Shown: positions 24,979 to 32,713 of the stretch, piece by piece
Numbering within the stretch: position 1 is the first letter of the stretch
How the letters are laid out: every line of letters starts with the position of its first letter
DNA from: JAIVGZ01 sp964552205
GTDB taxonomy: Bacteria > Pseudomonadota > Gammaproteobacteria > Natronospirales > JAIVGZ01
Reading direction: 5' to 3'
Assembly (NCBI GenBank): GCA_964552205.1
Contig: CAZKFT010000008.1
Location: forward strand, 1 to 64,000
Length of the DNA: 64,000 nucleotides
The notes under the pieces: model-generated
Seen by the model: only the letters and a program-made list of their open reading frames with translations
What the model was told of the DNA's origin: nothing
Database searches by the model: none
Program-made: the position numbers and the translations under genes

Positions 24979-25742
24979 GGTTCAACTATCATGGTGTTAT
25001 CGCCATCTTCAGGTTCGAACTCGACCGGTTCCGCCGTACGCTTTGGCAGTCACTCGCCACACCTGTCATCACCACTGCCCTGTATTTCATTGTTTTCGGT
25101 GGTGCCATCGGGTCCAGGGTCGGCAACATTGATGGCGTCAGCTACGCAGCATTTATCGTACCGGGCCTCATTCTGCTCTCGGTGTTCACCGAAAGTCTCA
25201 GCAACGCATCATTCGGAATCTACATGCCGAAGTTCACCGGAACAATCTACGAACTTTTGTCCGCGCCAGTTTCGGCGTTTGAGACAGTTCTAGCGTATGT
25301 CGGCGCAGCGACGGTGAAGTCGGTCATTCTTGGCTTGGTCATCCTGGCGACAGCGAGCCTGTTTGTTCCGCTCCAGATACAGCACCCCGTGCTGATGGTG
25401 GTGTTCCTCGTGCTGGTCGCAGCCACCTTTTGCCTGTTCGGATTCATACTTGGTGTCTGGGCGGAGGGATTCGAGCAAATACAGTTTGTGCCAATGCTGG
25501 TGATAACACCGTTGACCTTCCTTGGTGGCGCGTTCTATTCGATTGAGATGTTGCCGGGTATCTGGAGGACAATCAGCCTTTTCAACCCGGTGGTATATCT
25601 GGTCAGCGGCTTTCGCTGGGCATTCTATGGCACCGGCGATGTTTCAATCGGGGTCAGTCTTGCCGCCCTGGGCTCGTTCCTGCTTGCCTGCATGGGCGTT
25701 GTCTGGTGGATGTTCCGGACGGGGTATCGACTCAAACATTGA
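24975..25742 (+). CDS. ABC-2 type transporter permease (YadH-like)
   Basis: The 255-residue integral membrane protein has about six hydrophobic segments, beginning with LWQSLATPVITTALYFIVFG, and the ABC-2 signature region QIQFVPMLVITPLTFLGGAFYSIEMLPG and FNPVVYLVSGFRWAFYG near the C-terminus. It pairs with the ATPase encoded just upstream, overlapping by 4 bases. Together they form a half-size exporter. The combination with a beta carbonic anhydrase matches the can-yadG-yadH neighbourhood of enterobacteria. Confidence 0.92.
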   Translation: MRFNYHGVIAIFRFELDRFRRTLWQSLATPVITTALYFIVFGGAIGSRVGNIDGVSYAAFIVPGLILLSVFTESLSNASFGIYMPKFTGTIYELLSAPVSAFETVLAYVGAATVKSVILGLVILATASLFVPLQIQHPVLMVVFLVLVAATFCLFGFILGVWAEGFEQIQFVPMLVITPLTFLGGAFYSIEMLPGIWRTISLFNPVVYLVSGFRWAFYGTGDVSIGVSLAALGSFLLACMGVVWWMFRTGYRLKH

Positions 25743-25768
25743 CCCGGGCACGGGTTCCGGCGGATGCT

Positions 25769-26215
25769 ATGGCCGTGAAACTCATACCCATCGGAGCTGA
25801 CGCGAAACCGGAGTCACCGATTCCGGATTCGGCCATGGCCAGTGAGATGGCCAAAAGTTTTGTCGAGTTTTACAAGCTGGTGGGCTATGAGCCGCCCTGG
25901 GTGGGTTACATCGCGGTGGAGCAGGACCAGTGCGTTGGAACTTGCAGTTTCAAGGGTCCACCGTCTGGTGACCGTGTGGAAATCGCCTATTTCACCTTCC
26001 CCGAGTTCGAAGGTATTGGCGTAGCAACCCGCATGGCGAAGGCGCTGGTGCGCATCGCGCTCACCACAGACCCCGATTTACTCGTCGCCGCGCAGACGCT
26101 CCCGCAGGAAGGCCCATCCACCGCCGTACTCCGCAAACTGGGGTTTGAACGCAGTGGGACCGTGCAACACCCCGATGACGGGGCCGTATGGGAATGGCAC
26201 CTGGAGGACCGCTGA
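25769..26215 (+). CDS. GNAT family N-acetyltransferase
   Basis: The 148-residue protein matches the GNAT fold: a strand with GYIAVEQDQCVGTCSFKGPP, then VEIAYFTFPEFEGIGVATRMAKALV (acetyl-CoA-binding motif A region), and STAVLRKLGFERSGTVQHP near the end. The substrate is unknown. The start is uncertain: the frame is open to 25706 inside the permease gene, and the ATG at 25769 is the first that lies outside it. It lies 28 bases upstream of sdaA. Confidence 0.8.
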   Translation: MAVKLIPIGADAKPESPIPDSAMASEMAKSFVEFYKLVGYEPPWVGYIAVEQDQCVGTCSFKGPPSGDRVEIAYFTFPEFEGIGVATRMAKALVRIALTTDPDLLVAAQTLPQEGPSTAVLRKLGFERSGTVQHPDDGAVWEWHLEDR

Positions 26216-26243
26216 CCACGGGAGGCAGTGTATCCTTGGGGAC

Positions 26244-27605
26244 ATGAATGTCTCCGTTTTCGATATGTTCAAAATTGGTATAGGCCCGTCCAGCTCGCAC
26301 ACGGTTGGACCTATGCGCGCTGCCCGGCAGTTCCTGCTCGATCTTGAAGCCAACAACCTGCTGGAAACGTGTACCCGGGTCCAAGCCGACCTGTTCGGTT
26401 CACTTGCGCTGACCGGCGCAGGTCACGGTACGGATCGCGCCATCTTGCTTGGCCTGCTGGGTGAAGCGCCCGACACAATCGACCCGGACTCCATAGACAC
26501 CAAGCTCGCTGACATCAGGTCAAGCGGCCGCCTGCAACTGTTGGGCCGGCACGAGATAGATTTCGTCGAGGGTTCGGATGTTGTCTTGAACAAGTTCGAT
26601 GTACTTCCGCGACACTCGAACGGCATGCGGTTCCGCGCGTTCGCAGCAAATGAATGCGTGTTGGAGCAGGAGTATTACTCGGTGGGGGGCGGCTTCATCA
26701 TCCGTGGGGACCAGGAAACCGAGGGTGGTGCCGACAACAGCGATGTCCCGTACGCTTTCTCTTCAGCTGACGAGCTGCTCAGACTGTGTCGTGAGCATGG
26801 GCTCAGTATTTCGGAATTGATGATGGTGAATGAATGCGTATCCAGAAGCGAAAAGGAGATCAGGGACGGTATCCATGCCATCTGGGATGTCATGAAAGCC
26901 TGCGTGGAAAGAGGGCTACGAAATGAGGGATTTCTGCCAGGTGGGTTGAATGTCCGCCGTCGGGCTGCCAAATTGTTCCGCGATGTGCAGTCCCAGGAAA
27001 AATCTGGCCCATTGGACATCATGGATTGGGTGAACCTGTTTGCCCTGGCGGTGAACGAGGAAAATGCTGCTGGAGGACGTGTGGTGACTGCACCAACCAA
27101 TGGTGCTGCAGGCATTATCCCCGCAGTTCTGCACTATTATGATCGCTTCCTCAAGGAGTCCGAAGAGGAGGGAATCGTCCGCTTCATGCTAACCGCGGCT
27201 GCCATCGGCATCCTTTACAAAAAGAATGCGTCCATCTCCGGCGCAGAAATGGGTTGTCAGGGTGAGGTCGGGGTAGCGTGTTCGATGGCGGCAGGTGGGC
27301 TGGTCGCAGCCATGGGTGGAAGCAACGAGCAGGTCGAGAACGCGGCGGAAATCGGCATGGAGCACAACCTGGGCTTGACCTGTGACCCGGTGGGTGGACT
27401 GGTCCAGATCCCCTGCATCGAGCGTAATGCCATGGGTGCCCTGAAGGCCATAAATGCAGCCCGAATGGCATTGAGAGGAGACGGGCAGCACCGCGTATCT
27501 CTGGATCAGGTCATCAACACCATGCGTCAGACCGGCAAGGATATGCAGAGCATCTACAAGGAAACCTCTCTGGGTGGACTCGCAGTAAACGTCATCGAGT
27601 GCTGA
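26244..27605 (+). CDS. sdaA: L-serine ammonia-lyase (L-serine dehydratase)
   Basis: The iron-sulfur enzyme deaminates L-serine to pyruvate. The 453-residue single-chain form begins MNVSVFDMFKIGIGPSSSHT, the family signature, and carries APTNGAAGIIPAVLHYY, the cysteine region EMGCQGEVGVACSMAAGG, and LTCDPVGGLVQIPCIERN, which hold the 4Fe-4S ligands. The ATG at 26244 is the family start; upstream in-frame codons overlap the GNAT gene. It fits with the tdh, kbl and putA amino acid catabolic genes in this window. Confidence 0.96.
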   Translation: MNVSVFDMFKIGIGPSSSHTVGPMRAARQFLLDLEANNLLETCTRVQADLFGSLALTGAGHGTDRAILLGLLGEAPDTIDPDSIDTKLADIRSSGRLQLLGRHEIDFVEGSDVVLNKFDVLPRHSNGMRFRAFAANECVLEQEYYSVGGGFIIRGDQETEGGADNSDVPYAFSSADELLRLCREHGLSISELMMVNECVSRSEKEIRDGIHAIWDVMKACVERGLRNEGFLPGGLNVRRRAAKLFRDVQSQEKSGPLDIMDWVNLFALAVNEENAAGGRVVTAPTNGAAGIIPAVLHYYDRFLKESEEEGIVRFMLTAAAIGILYKKNASISGAEMGCQGEVGVACSMAAGGLVAAMGGSNEQVENAAEIGMEHNLGLTCDPVGGLVQIPCIERNAMGALKAINAARMALRGDGQHRVSLDQVINTMRQTGKDMQSIYKETSLGGLAVNVIEC

Positions 27606-27609
27606 ACGG

Positions 27610-30252
27610 TTGGCCAATCGATCGCTGAAGCTGTGGTGGTTGCGCCTCCGTCGGAGGACGGGTAGCCCACAGTCTGTTGTCCGAGGCTTCGCAGTGCTGG
27701 TTCTATTGGTGGGGCTGGCCATTTCTGCGATGACAGCCTCGGTTGTCGCAGAATACGAGCGCGAACAGAGCGAAGCAGAGTTCAACCACCGCATACAGCA
27801 AGCGACCAATACCATTGCTGCGCGCTTGTCGCTCTATATCGCGGTGGTGCAGGGCGCTCAGGGTCTATACGCTGCCTCTGACGAAGTCACGGCCGAGGAT
27901 TGGGGGGAGTTCTCAGAGGTCTGGCGCGATTCGTCGACCCTGTACCCCGGCCTCGGTCCGCTGTTGTACCTCCGCTATTTTGGTCCCGGTGAAAAACCGA
28001 CGTTAGACATCGATCCACCAGGGGAACGGAGTCATTACTGTCCGGTTGTCTATGTCCACCCGACCCCCGTACACCCGCCCTTCGTCGGCTTTGATCTGTG
28101 CACTAGGCCTATTTCCACGGTTGCGATGATGATGGCCAAGGAGCAGGGCAGGGTTGTAATGACCGGTCGCGTGCTGGTCGCCGATCAAGTTTCCGGAGAA
28201 CTCCACCCAGGTGTGGTGATTTACGGGCCGGTGTACACGAAGAGTGGCGCACTTCACGGCTGGACGGGTCTGCCTCTGTTCATCGACGACATCGTGGTGG
28301 ATGTACTGCCTGCCGGCACCATGTTGTCGCTCCGTCTGTACGACGGCGCAATCGATCAAGAGCAGTTGCTGTACGCCATCGGGACACCACCCGCGGAACA
28401 GCAGGAAAAGACCGAGGAGATCAGACTTGCGGGGCGCAACTGGACTCTAGTGTTCACGGAGCCAGCGGTCAATCATGACATTACCTGGTTGGTACTGGTC
28501 GCTGGGTTCATCATCACACTGCTACTTGCTTTGCTCCTGTGGCGCGCAGGGGGGATTCACGCGCGCGCTCTGGTCATGGCAGAGCGCATGACAACCGCGT
28601 TTCGATCCAGTGAAGAACGCTATCGCACCATCATCTCTTCTCTGGAAGATGCCTATTTCGAAACCGACTTGGCGGGGAATCTGCAGTTCTTCAACGAAGC
28701 ACTGGTGCGTTTGCTCGGCTACGGTACGCGTGAGCTGCAGGGCATGAATAACCGGGACTACATGGATGCGACGAACGCTGAGAAGGTGTTCGCGGCATTC
28801 AACCGAGTCTATGAGACTGGAGATTCGGAGCGGGGCGTGCAATGGGAGGTGACATGCAAGAACGGGGACAAGCGCTTTGTTGAGGCATCCATTTCCGTCA
28901 TGCGCGACGATGAGGGCAACGCCACGGGGTTCCGTGGGATTGCACGCGACATCACCGAACGCCGCCGGGCAGACGAGCGCATCCACTATCTCGCGCACTA
29001 CGATGCGCTGACCGGATTGCCGAACCGCAGCCTGTTTGAGGATCGATTGAGCCAGGCGCTCAAACGACGGTGGCGTGGGAACGATAGCGCGGCGCTCCTG
29101 TTTCTCGATTTGGACCGCTTCAAGACCGTCAATGACTCCCTAGGACACCACACCGGTGACCGGTTGCTGCAATTGGTGGCGCAGCGCATCCAGGAAAGCG
29201 TACGCGAGGGTGATACTGTGTGCCGCCCGGGTGGTGACGAGTTCATGGTGTTGCTACCGGACTTGGGTCAACCCTCAGATGCTGCACAGGTGGCCGGTAA
29301 AATCCTGCAGGCGGTCGCCCATCCCTACAACATTGATGAGTGGGAGTTGAGTGTCACCCCGAGTATCGGCATCGCCGTGATTCCGCGAGACGGGGACGAC
29401 ATCGACACCTTGACCAGGAATGCGGACACGGCCATGTACCATGCCAAGGAGTCCGGAAGGAACAACTTCCAGTTCTTCACGGCAGGGATGAACGAAGATG
29501 CCGACAAGCGTCTGGCCCTTGAACATGGGTTGCGACAGGCACTGGAACGCGATGAATTCGAGTTGCACTACCAGCCCATCGTCGAGGCACAAAGCGGGCG
29601 CATCACCGGTGCGGAAGCACTGCTGCGGTGGAATCGTCCCGGGCATGGGACGCTGCCCGCCGGGGTTTTCATTGACGTCATCGAACAAAGTGGTCTCATT
29701 CTCAGTGTCGGTGAGTGGGTGCTGGAAACCGCTTGTCGGAAGGCCAAGTCCTGGGGTATTCCCATCGCCGTGAACCTGTCGGGGTTGCAGTTTCGTCAAC
29801 ATGGCTTGCGCGATACCATCACCCGCGTGTTGCAGCGTACTGGCCTGGAGCCCTCTGGTCTGGAACTGGAGATGACGGAGAGCGTGCTGATCCAGGATGC
29901 CATGCAGACCATCGATACGGTGAACGAGCTCCACAATCTAGGTATCCGTTTCTCGGTGGACGATTTCGGCACGGGCTATTCATCGCTCAGTTACTTGAAG
30001 CGCTTCCCGATTGACCGCGTGAAGATTGACCGATCTTTCGTGCGGGACCTCACTACCGACCCCGATGACGCGGCCATCGTGGATGCCATCGTCAGCATGG
30101 CGCGCAGCTTGCGCATGGAGGTGGTGGCGGAGGGTGTCGAAACCGTGGAACAGAGGGACTACTTGCGGGAGCAGGGTTGCCATTTCATGCAGGGCTACCT
30201 GTTCAGTCGCCCAGTGTCCGCCGCCGAGTTCGAGCGCCTGCTCAAAGCCTGA
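27610..30252 (+). CDS. CHASE-PAS-GGDEF-EAL cyclic di-GMP enzyme
   Basis: The 880-residue inner-membrane protein has TM1 (about 22-46), a periplasmic CHASE sensor (about 47-290), TM2 (about 291-316), PAS (about 334-455), GGDEF (about 459-625) and EAL (about 636-880). The GGDEF motif is intact (CRPGGDEF) and REGD sits five residues before it, an inhibitory I-site for c-di-GMP. The EAL domain keeps GAEALLRW, EMTES and DDFGTGYSSLSYLK, so both synthesis and hydrolysis are possible. The TTG at 27610, 4 bases after the sdaA stop, gives the basic N-terminus before TM1; no ATG is close. Confidence 0.93.
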   Translation: MANRSLKLWWLRLRRRTGSPQSVVRGFAVLVLLVGLAISAMTASVVAEYEREQSEAEFNHRIQQATNTIAARLSLYIAVVQGAQGLYAASDEVTAEDWGEFSEVWRDSSTLYPGLGPLLYLRYFGPGEKPTLDIDPPGERSHYCPVVYVHPTPVHPPFVGFDLCTRPISTVAMMMAKEQGRVVMTGRVLVADQVSGELHPGVVIYGPVYTKSGALHGWTGLPLFIDDIVVDVLPAGTMLSLRLYDGAIDQEQLLYAIGTPPAEQQEKTEEIRLAGRNWTLVFTEPAVNHDITWLVLVAGFIITLLLALLLWRAGGIHARALVMAERMTTAFRSSEERYRTIISSLEDAYFETDLAGNLQFFNEALVRLLGYGTRELQGMNNRDYMDATNAEKVFAAFNRVYETGDSERGVQWEVTCKNGDKRFVEASISVMRDDEGNATGFRGIARDITERRRADERIHYLAHYDALTGLPNRSLFEDRLSQALKRRWRGNDSAALLFLDLDRFKTVNDSLGHHTGDRLLQLVAQRIQESVREGDTVCRPGGDEFMVLLPDLGQPSDAAQVAGKILQAVAHPYNIDEWELSVTPSIGIAVIPRDGDDIDTLTRNADTAMYHAKESGRNNFQFFTAGMNEDADKRLALEHGLRQALERDEFELHYQPIVEAQSGRITGAEALLRWNRPGHGTLPAGVFIDVIEQSGLILSVGEWVLETACRKAKSWGIPIAVNLSGLQFRQHGLRDTITRVLQRTGLEPSGLELEMTESVLIQDAMQTIDTVNELHNLGIRFSVDDFGTGYSSLSYLKRFPIDRVKIDRSFVRDLTTDPDDAAIVDAIVSMARSLRMEVVAEGVETVEQRDYLREQGCHFMQGYLFSRPVSAAEFERLLKA

Positions 30253-30280
30253 CCTCCCTCTTGCGGCCGCCCGGCCATAG

Positions 30281-30296
30281 GTGTATATATATCCAG
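30281..30296 (+). promoter_or_regulatory. candidate LexA (SOS) box
   Basis: GTGT-ATATATAT-CCAG reads on the minus strand as CTGG-ATATATAT-ACAC, compared with the gammaproteobacterial box CTGT-N8-ACAG. It keeps the AT-rich centre and exact spacing with two mismatches. It lies 65 bases before the lexA start. The LexA recognition helix matches E. coli LexA, so this box type is the expected one. Confidence 0.45.
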
Positions 30297-30360
30297 TAAT
30301 GGATGTATCACCAGTCATCAGGCATCCAGCCATGACTTATCTTATTACAAGAGGTTTATC

Positions 30361-30972
30361 GTGCAATTAACTGATAGACAAAAAGAAATATTAGATATGA
30401 TTCGAGGTAAGATGGAAGCCGAGGGTGTGCCTCCAACCCGCGCAGAGATTGCTGCCGCACTCGGTTTTCGTTCGCCGAATGCTGCCGAACAGCATCTCAA
30501 GGCTCTGGCGAAGAAGGGCGCTATCGAACTGGTGCCCGGTTCCTCACGTGGTATCCGCTTGCCCGAGCCCCCGGGCCTGCCCGTGGTCGGGCGGGTCGCC
30601 GCCGGTCATCCCATCCTCGCCGAGCAAAATGTCGAGCGCCGCGTGAACATGGACCCCGGCTTGTTCCGACCCCGCGCCGACTACCTGCTCAAGGTGGTCG
30701 GTATGAGTATGCGCGATGCCGGTATTCACGACGGCGACATGGTGGTGGTACACCGCTCGCCTGAGGTACGCAACGGCCAGGTCGTGGTGGCGCGCTTGGA
30801 TGACGAGGTCACGGTCAAGCGGTACCGCCAACGGGCCAGCGAGGTATGGCTGTTGCCGGAGAACCCGGATTTTGAACCCATTCACTTCGACATGCGTGAG
30901 CGGGCGATGGTCATCGAGGGCGTTGTCATCGGCGTAATCCGTAACGACATACCCATCGCCAACCGGGTGTGA
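30361..30972 (+). CDS. lexA: LexA SOS repressor
   Basis: LexA represses SOS genes until RecA filaments trigger its self-cleavage. The 203 residues have a winged helix (PPTRAEIAAALGFRSPNAAE, residues 24-43), the cleavage site A81-G82 (VAAGHP), and the catalytic dyad S116 (GMSMRDAG) and K153 (TVKRYRQ). GTG at 30361 follows an AGAGG ribosome binding site. The first 15 codons are unusually AT-rich for this region (TTA, AGA, ATA, AAA codons). Its stop overlaps imuA by 4 bases, so LexA controls its own cassette. Confidence 0.96.
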   Translation: MQLTDRQKEILDMIRGKMEAEGVPPTRAEIAAALGFRSPNAAEQHLKALAKKGAIELVPGSSRGIRLPEPPGLPVVGRVAAGHPILAEQNVERRVNMDPGLFRPRADYLLKVVGMSMRDAGIHDGDMVVVHRSPEVRNGQVVVARLDDEVTVKRYRQRASEVWLLPENPDFEPIHFDMRERAMVIEGVVIGVIRNDIPIANRV

Positions 30973-31505
30973 TCGCCACAGCATGGCCGGCGCTGGATGC
31001 CGTGCTGCCGGGCGGAGGGTGGCCGAGCGGGGCGCTGACTGAAATTTTCATCCACCGATATGGAATCGGGGAAATACGACTTCTGCTGCCAGCACTGGTC
31101 CGGATTGCCAGGGAAGGTGATCCGCAGTCTTGGGTTGCACCACCGTTGATGCCCTACGCGCCCGCGCTCATGGCGGCAGGCTTGGATCTCAACCGCCTGT
31201 TGGTGGTGCGGCCGCCCAAGCGTACAGAACTTGCCTGGTCCATCGAGGCCTGCCTTCGTGCCGAGGGCTGCGGGGCAGTGCTGGCCTGGCCACCCACGCT
31301 TTCCATGCTGCAACTCCGCCGCTTGCAGTTGGCTGCCGCATCCAGTGGTGCCTGCGCCTTCCTGTTCCGTGCAGGACAGAGTCGGAAACAGCCTTCGCCC
31401 GCGGCCTTACGCATGGAAATGACACCGACGGATCAAGGCCTGATGTTGGACCTGTTCAAGGTGCGTGGCGGAAAGCCCTGCCGGGTGGCGCTCACATGGG
31501 CGTGA
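30969..31505 (+). CDS. imuA: translesion synthesis accessory protein ImuA
   Basis: ImuA is a RecA/SulA-like partner of the ImuB-DnaE2 mutasome. The 178-residue protein starts with ALDAVLPGGGWPSGALTEIF, the typical opening of this family, followed by LLLPALVRIA and VRPPKRTELAWSIEACLRAEG. It is shorter than many homologues at the C-terminal end and shows no Walker A. The GTG at 30969 overlaps the lexA stop (GTGA). Position between lexA and imuB makes the assignment firm. Confidence 0.85.
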   Translation: MIATAWPALDAVLPGGGWPSGALTEIFIHRYGIGEIRLLLPALVRIAREGDPQSWVAPPLMPYAPALMAAGLDLNRLLVVRPPKRTELAWSIEACLRAEGCGAVLAWPPTLSMLQLRRLQLAAASSGACAFLFRAGQSRKQPSPAALRMEMTPTDQGLMLDLFKVRGGKPCRVALTWA

Positions 31506-32713
31506 CCAAACCCCTTTGGCTCTGTTGCCGGGTGCCGGGCATGGCGCCGGCCCGCCTGGCATTACAGGCACTGGAGTGGAGTTCACGGGTCAGCCTTGAA
31601 GGTGATGACGCGGTGTTGGTCGAGGTGGGGGGTAGTGTGCGGTTGTTCGGAGGGGTGAACGCCATCACTCGCAAGTTGCCGGAGGACGCATGTTGGGCGC
31701 TGGCCCCGACGCCACTCGGCGCTTTGTGGTTGATGCGCGGGGCGCCGGGAACGGTTGTTGTGGATAGCGGGCGCCTGCCCAGTACACTCGGTGCCTTGCC
31801 GTTGACCGCACTGGCCCTGCCGCCCAAGTTGCATGAACGCTTGCATGGTTTCGGGTTACGACATGTACATGGCTTGTTGAGACTGTCACGCGCATCACTC
31901 GCCCGACGTGTCGGGCAGACGCTACTTGATGCATTGCGAAAGGCGCTGGGGGAACTCGCGGATCCCCGCCCCGAGTGGCATCCTGCGCCACGGTTCCGCG
32001 GACATCGCGAACTCGAGTACGAGACCGGGTCAGATGCAGCATTGCTCAGGGCTATGGAACCTCTGTTCACCGACCTGATGGCCTTGTTGCGTGCGACCGG
32101 GCGTGGCATCAGGCGTTGTACGGTTGTGATGTCACATCGTGACCAGGCACCGACCCGGATTCGTATCGGCCTGCTGGAGGCCGTGCGATCCCCTGACCGA
32201 TTGCTTGAACAACTGGCCATCCACCTCAGTCGTACGCCATTGCCAGCGCCCGTGGTGGCCTTGGCCCTGCATGCACCGCGGCTGGAGCTGGTGACGGAAA
32301 GTGCCCGCGACCTGTTCGCGACCCGAGCCAGTGGTGAGAGTTGGGTAGGCTTGCTCGAGCGTCTGCGGGCACGCTTGGGTGATGCAGCCCTGTTCCAGGT
32401 ACAGGTTCATGCCGACCATCGCCCTGAGCGCGCATTCCACGCTCGTGTGCCGTGGGAGCAGACCCCCTCTCCAATCGCAATCGAGTGTAGTCCACATCAT
32501 CCCTTGTGGTTGCTACCCGCACCGGAGCCCGTCACCGACACGAATCGCTATCGCCTGGAACGTGGGCCGGAGCGCATCGAGTACGGTTGGTGGGATGGTG
32601 GGGATGTGCAACGCGATTACTTTGTCGCGCGCGATGACCACGGTGCCAGACACTGGATATTCCAGGAGCGCCGCCCGCCATACCGCTGGTATTTGCATGG
32701 ACTGTTCGGTTGA
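31496..32713 (+). CDS. imuB: inactive Y-family polymerase-like protein ImuB
   Basis: ImuB is a Y-family (DinB-like) protein without catalytic acidic residues that bridges DnaE2 to the beta clamp. The 405-residue product has palm-like DDAVLVEVGGSVRLFGG, a thumb with LHGFGLRHVHGLLRLSRASLARRVG and a little-finger-like region (LRATGRGIRRCTVVMSH). It is short compared with common lengths near 470-500, mainly at the N-terminus. The ATG at 31496 overlaps imuA by 10 bases; GTG at 31502, with a 4-base overlap, is an equally plausible start. The frame is open upstream to 31130 but only as a shadow of imuA. Confidence 0.88.
   Translation: MGVTKPLWLCCRVPGMAPARLALQALEWSSRVSLEGDDAVLVEVGGSVRLFGGVNAITRKLPEDACWALAPTPLGALWLMRGAPGTVVVDSGRLPSTLGALPLTALALPPKLHERLHGFGLRHVHGLLRLSRASLARRVGQTLLDALRKALGELADPRPEWHPAPRFRGHRELEYETGSDAALLRAMEPLFTDLMALLRATGRGIRRCTVVMSHRDQAPTRIRIGLLEAVRSPDRLLEQLAIHLSRTPLPAPVVALALHAPRLELVTESARDLFATRASGESWVGLLERLRARLGDAALFQVQVHADHRPERAFHARVPWEQTPSPIAIECSPHHPLWLLPAPEPVTDTNRYRLERGPERIEYGWWDGGDVQRDYFVARDDHGARHWIFQERRPPYRWYLHGLFG

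Noticed and set aside
31130..31495. Extended N-terminus for ImuB
   Set aside because: The extra 122 codons are an out-of-frame reading of imuA; normal ImuB homology begins near 31500.
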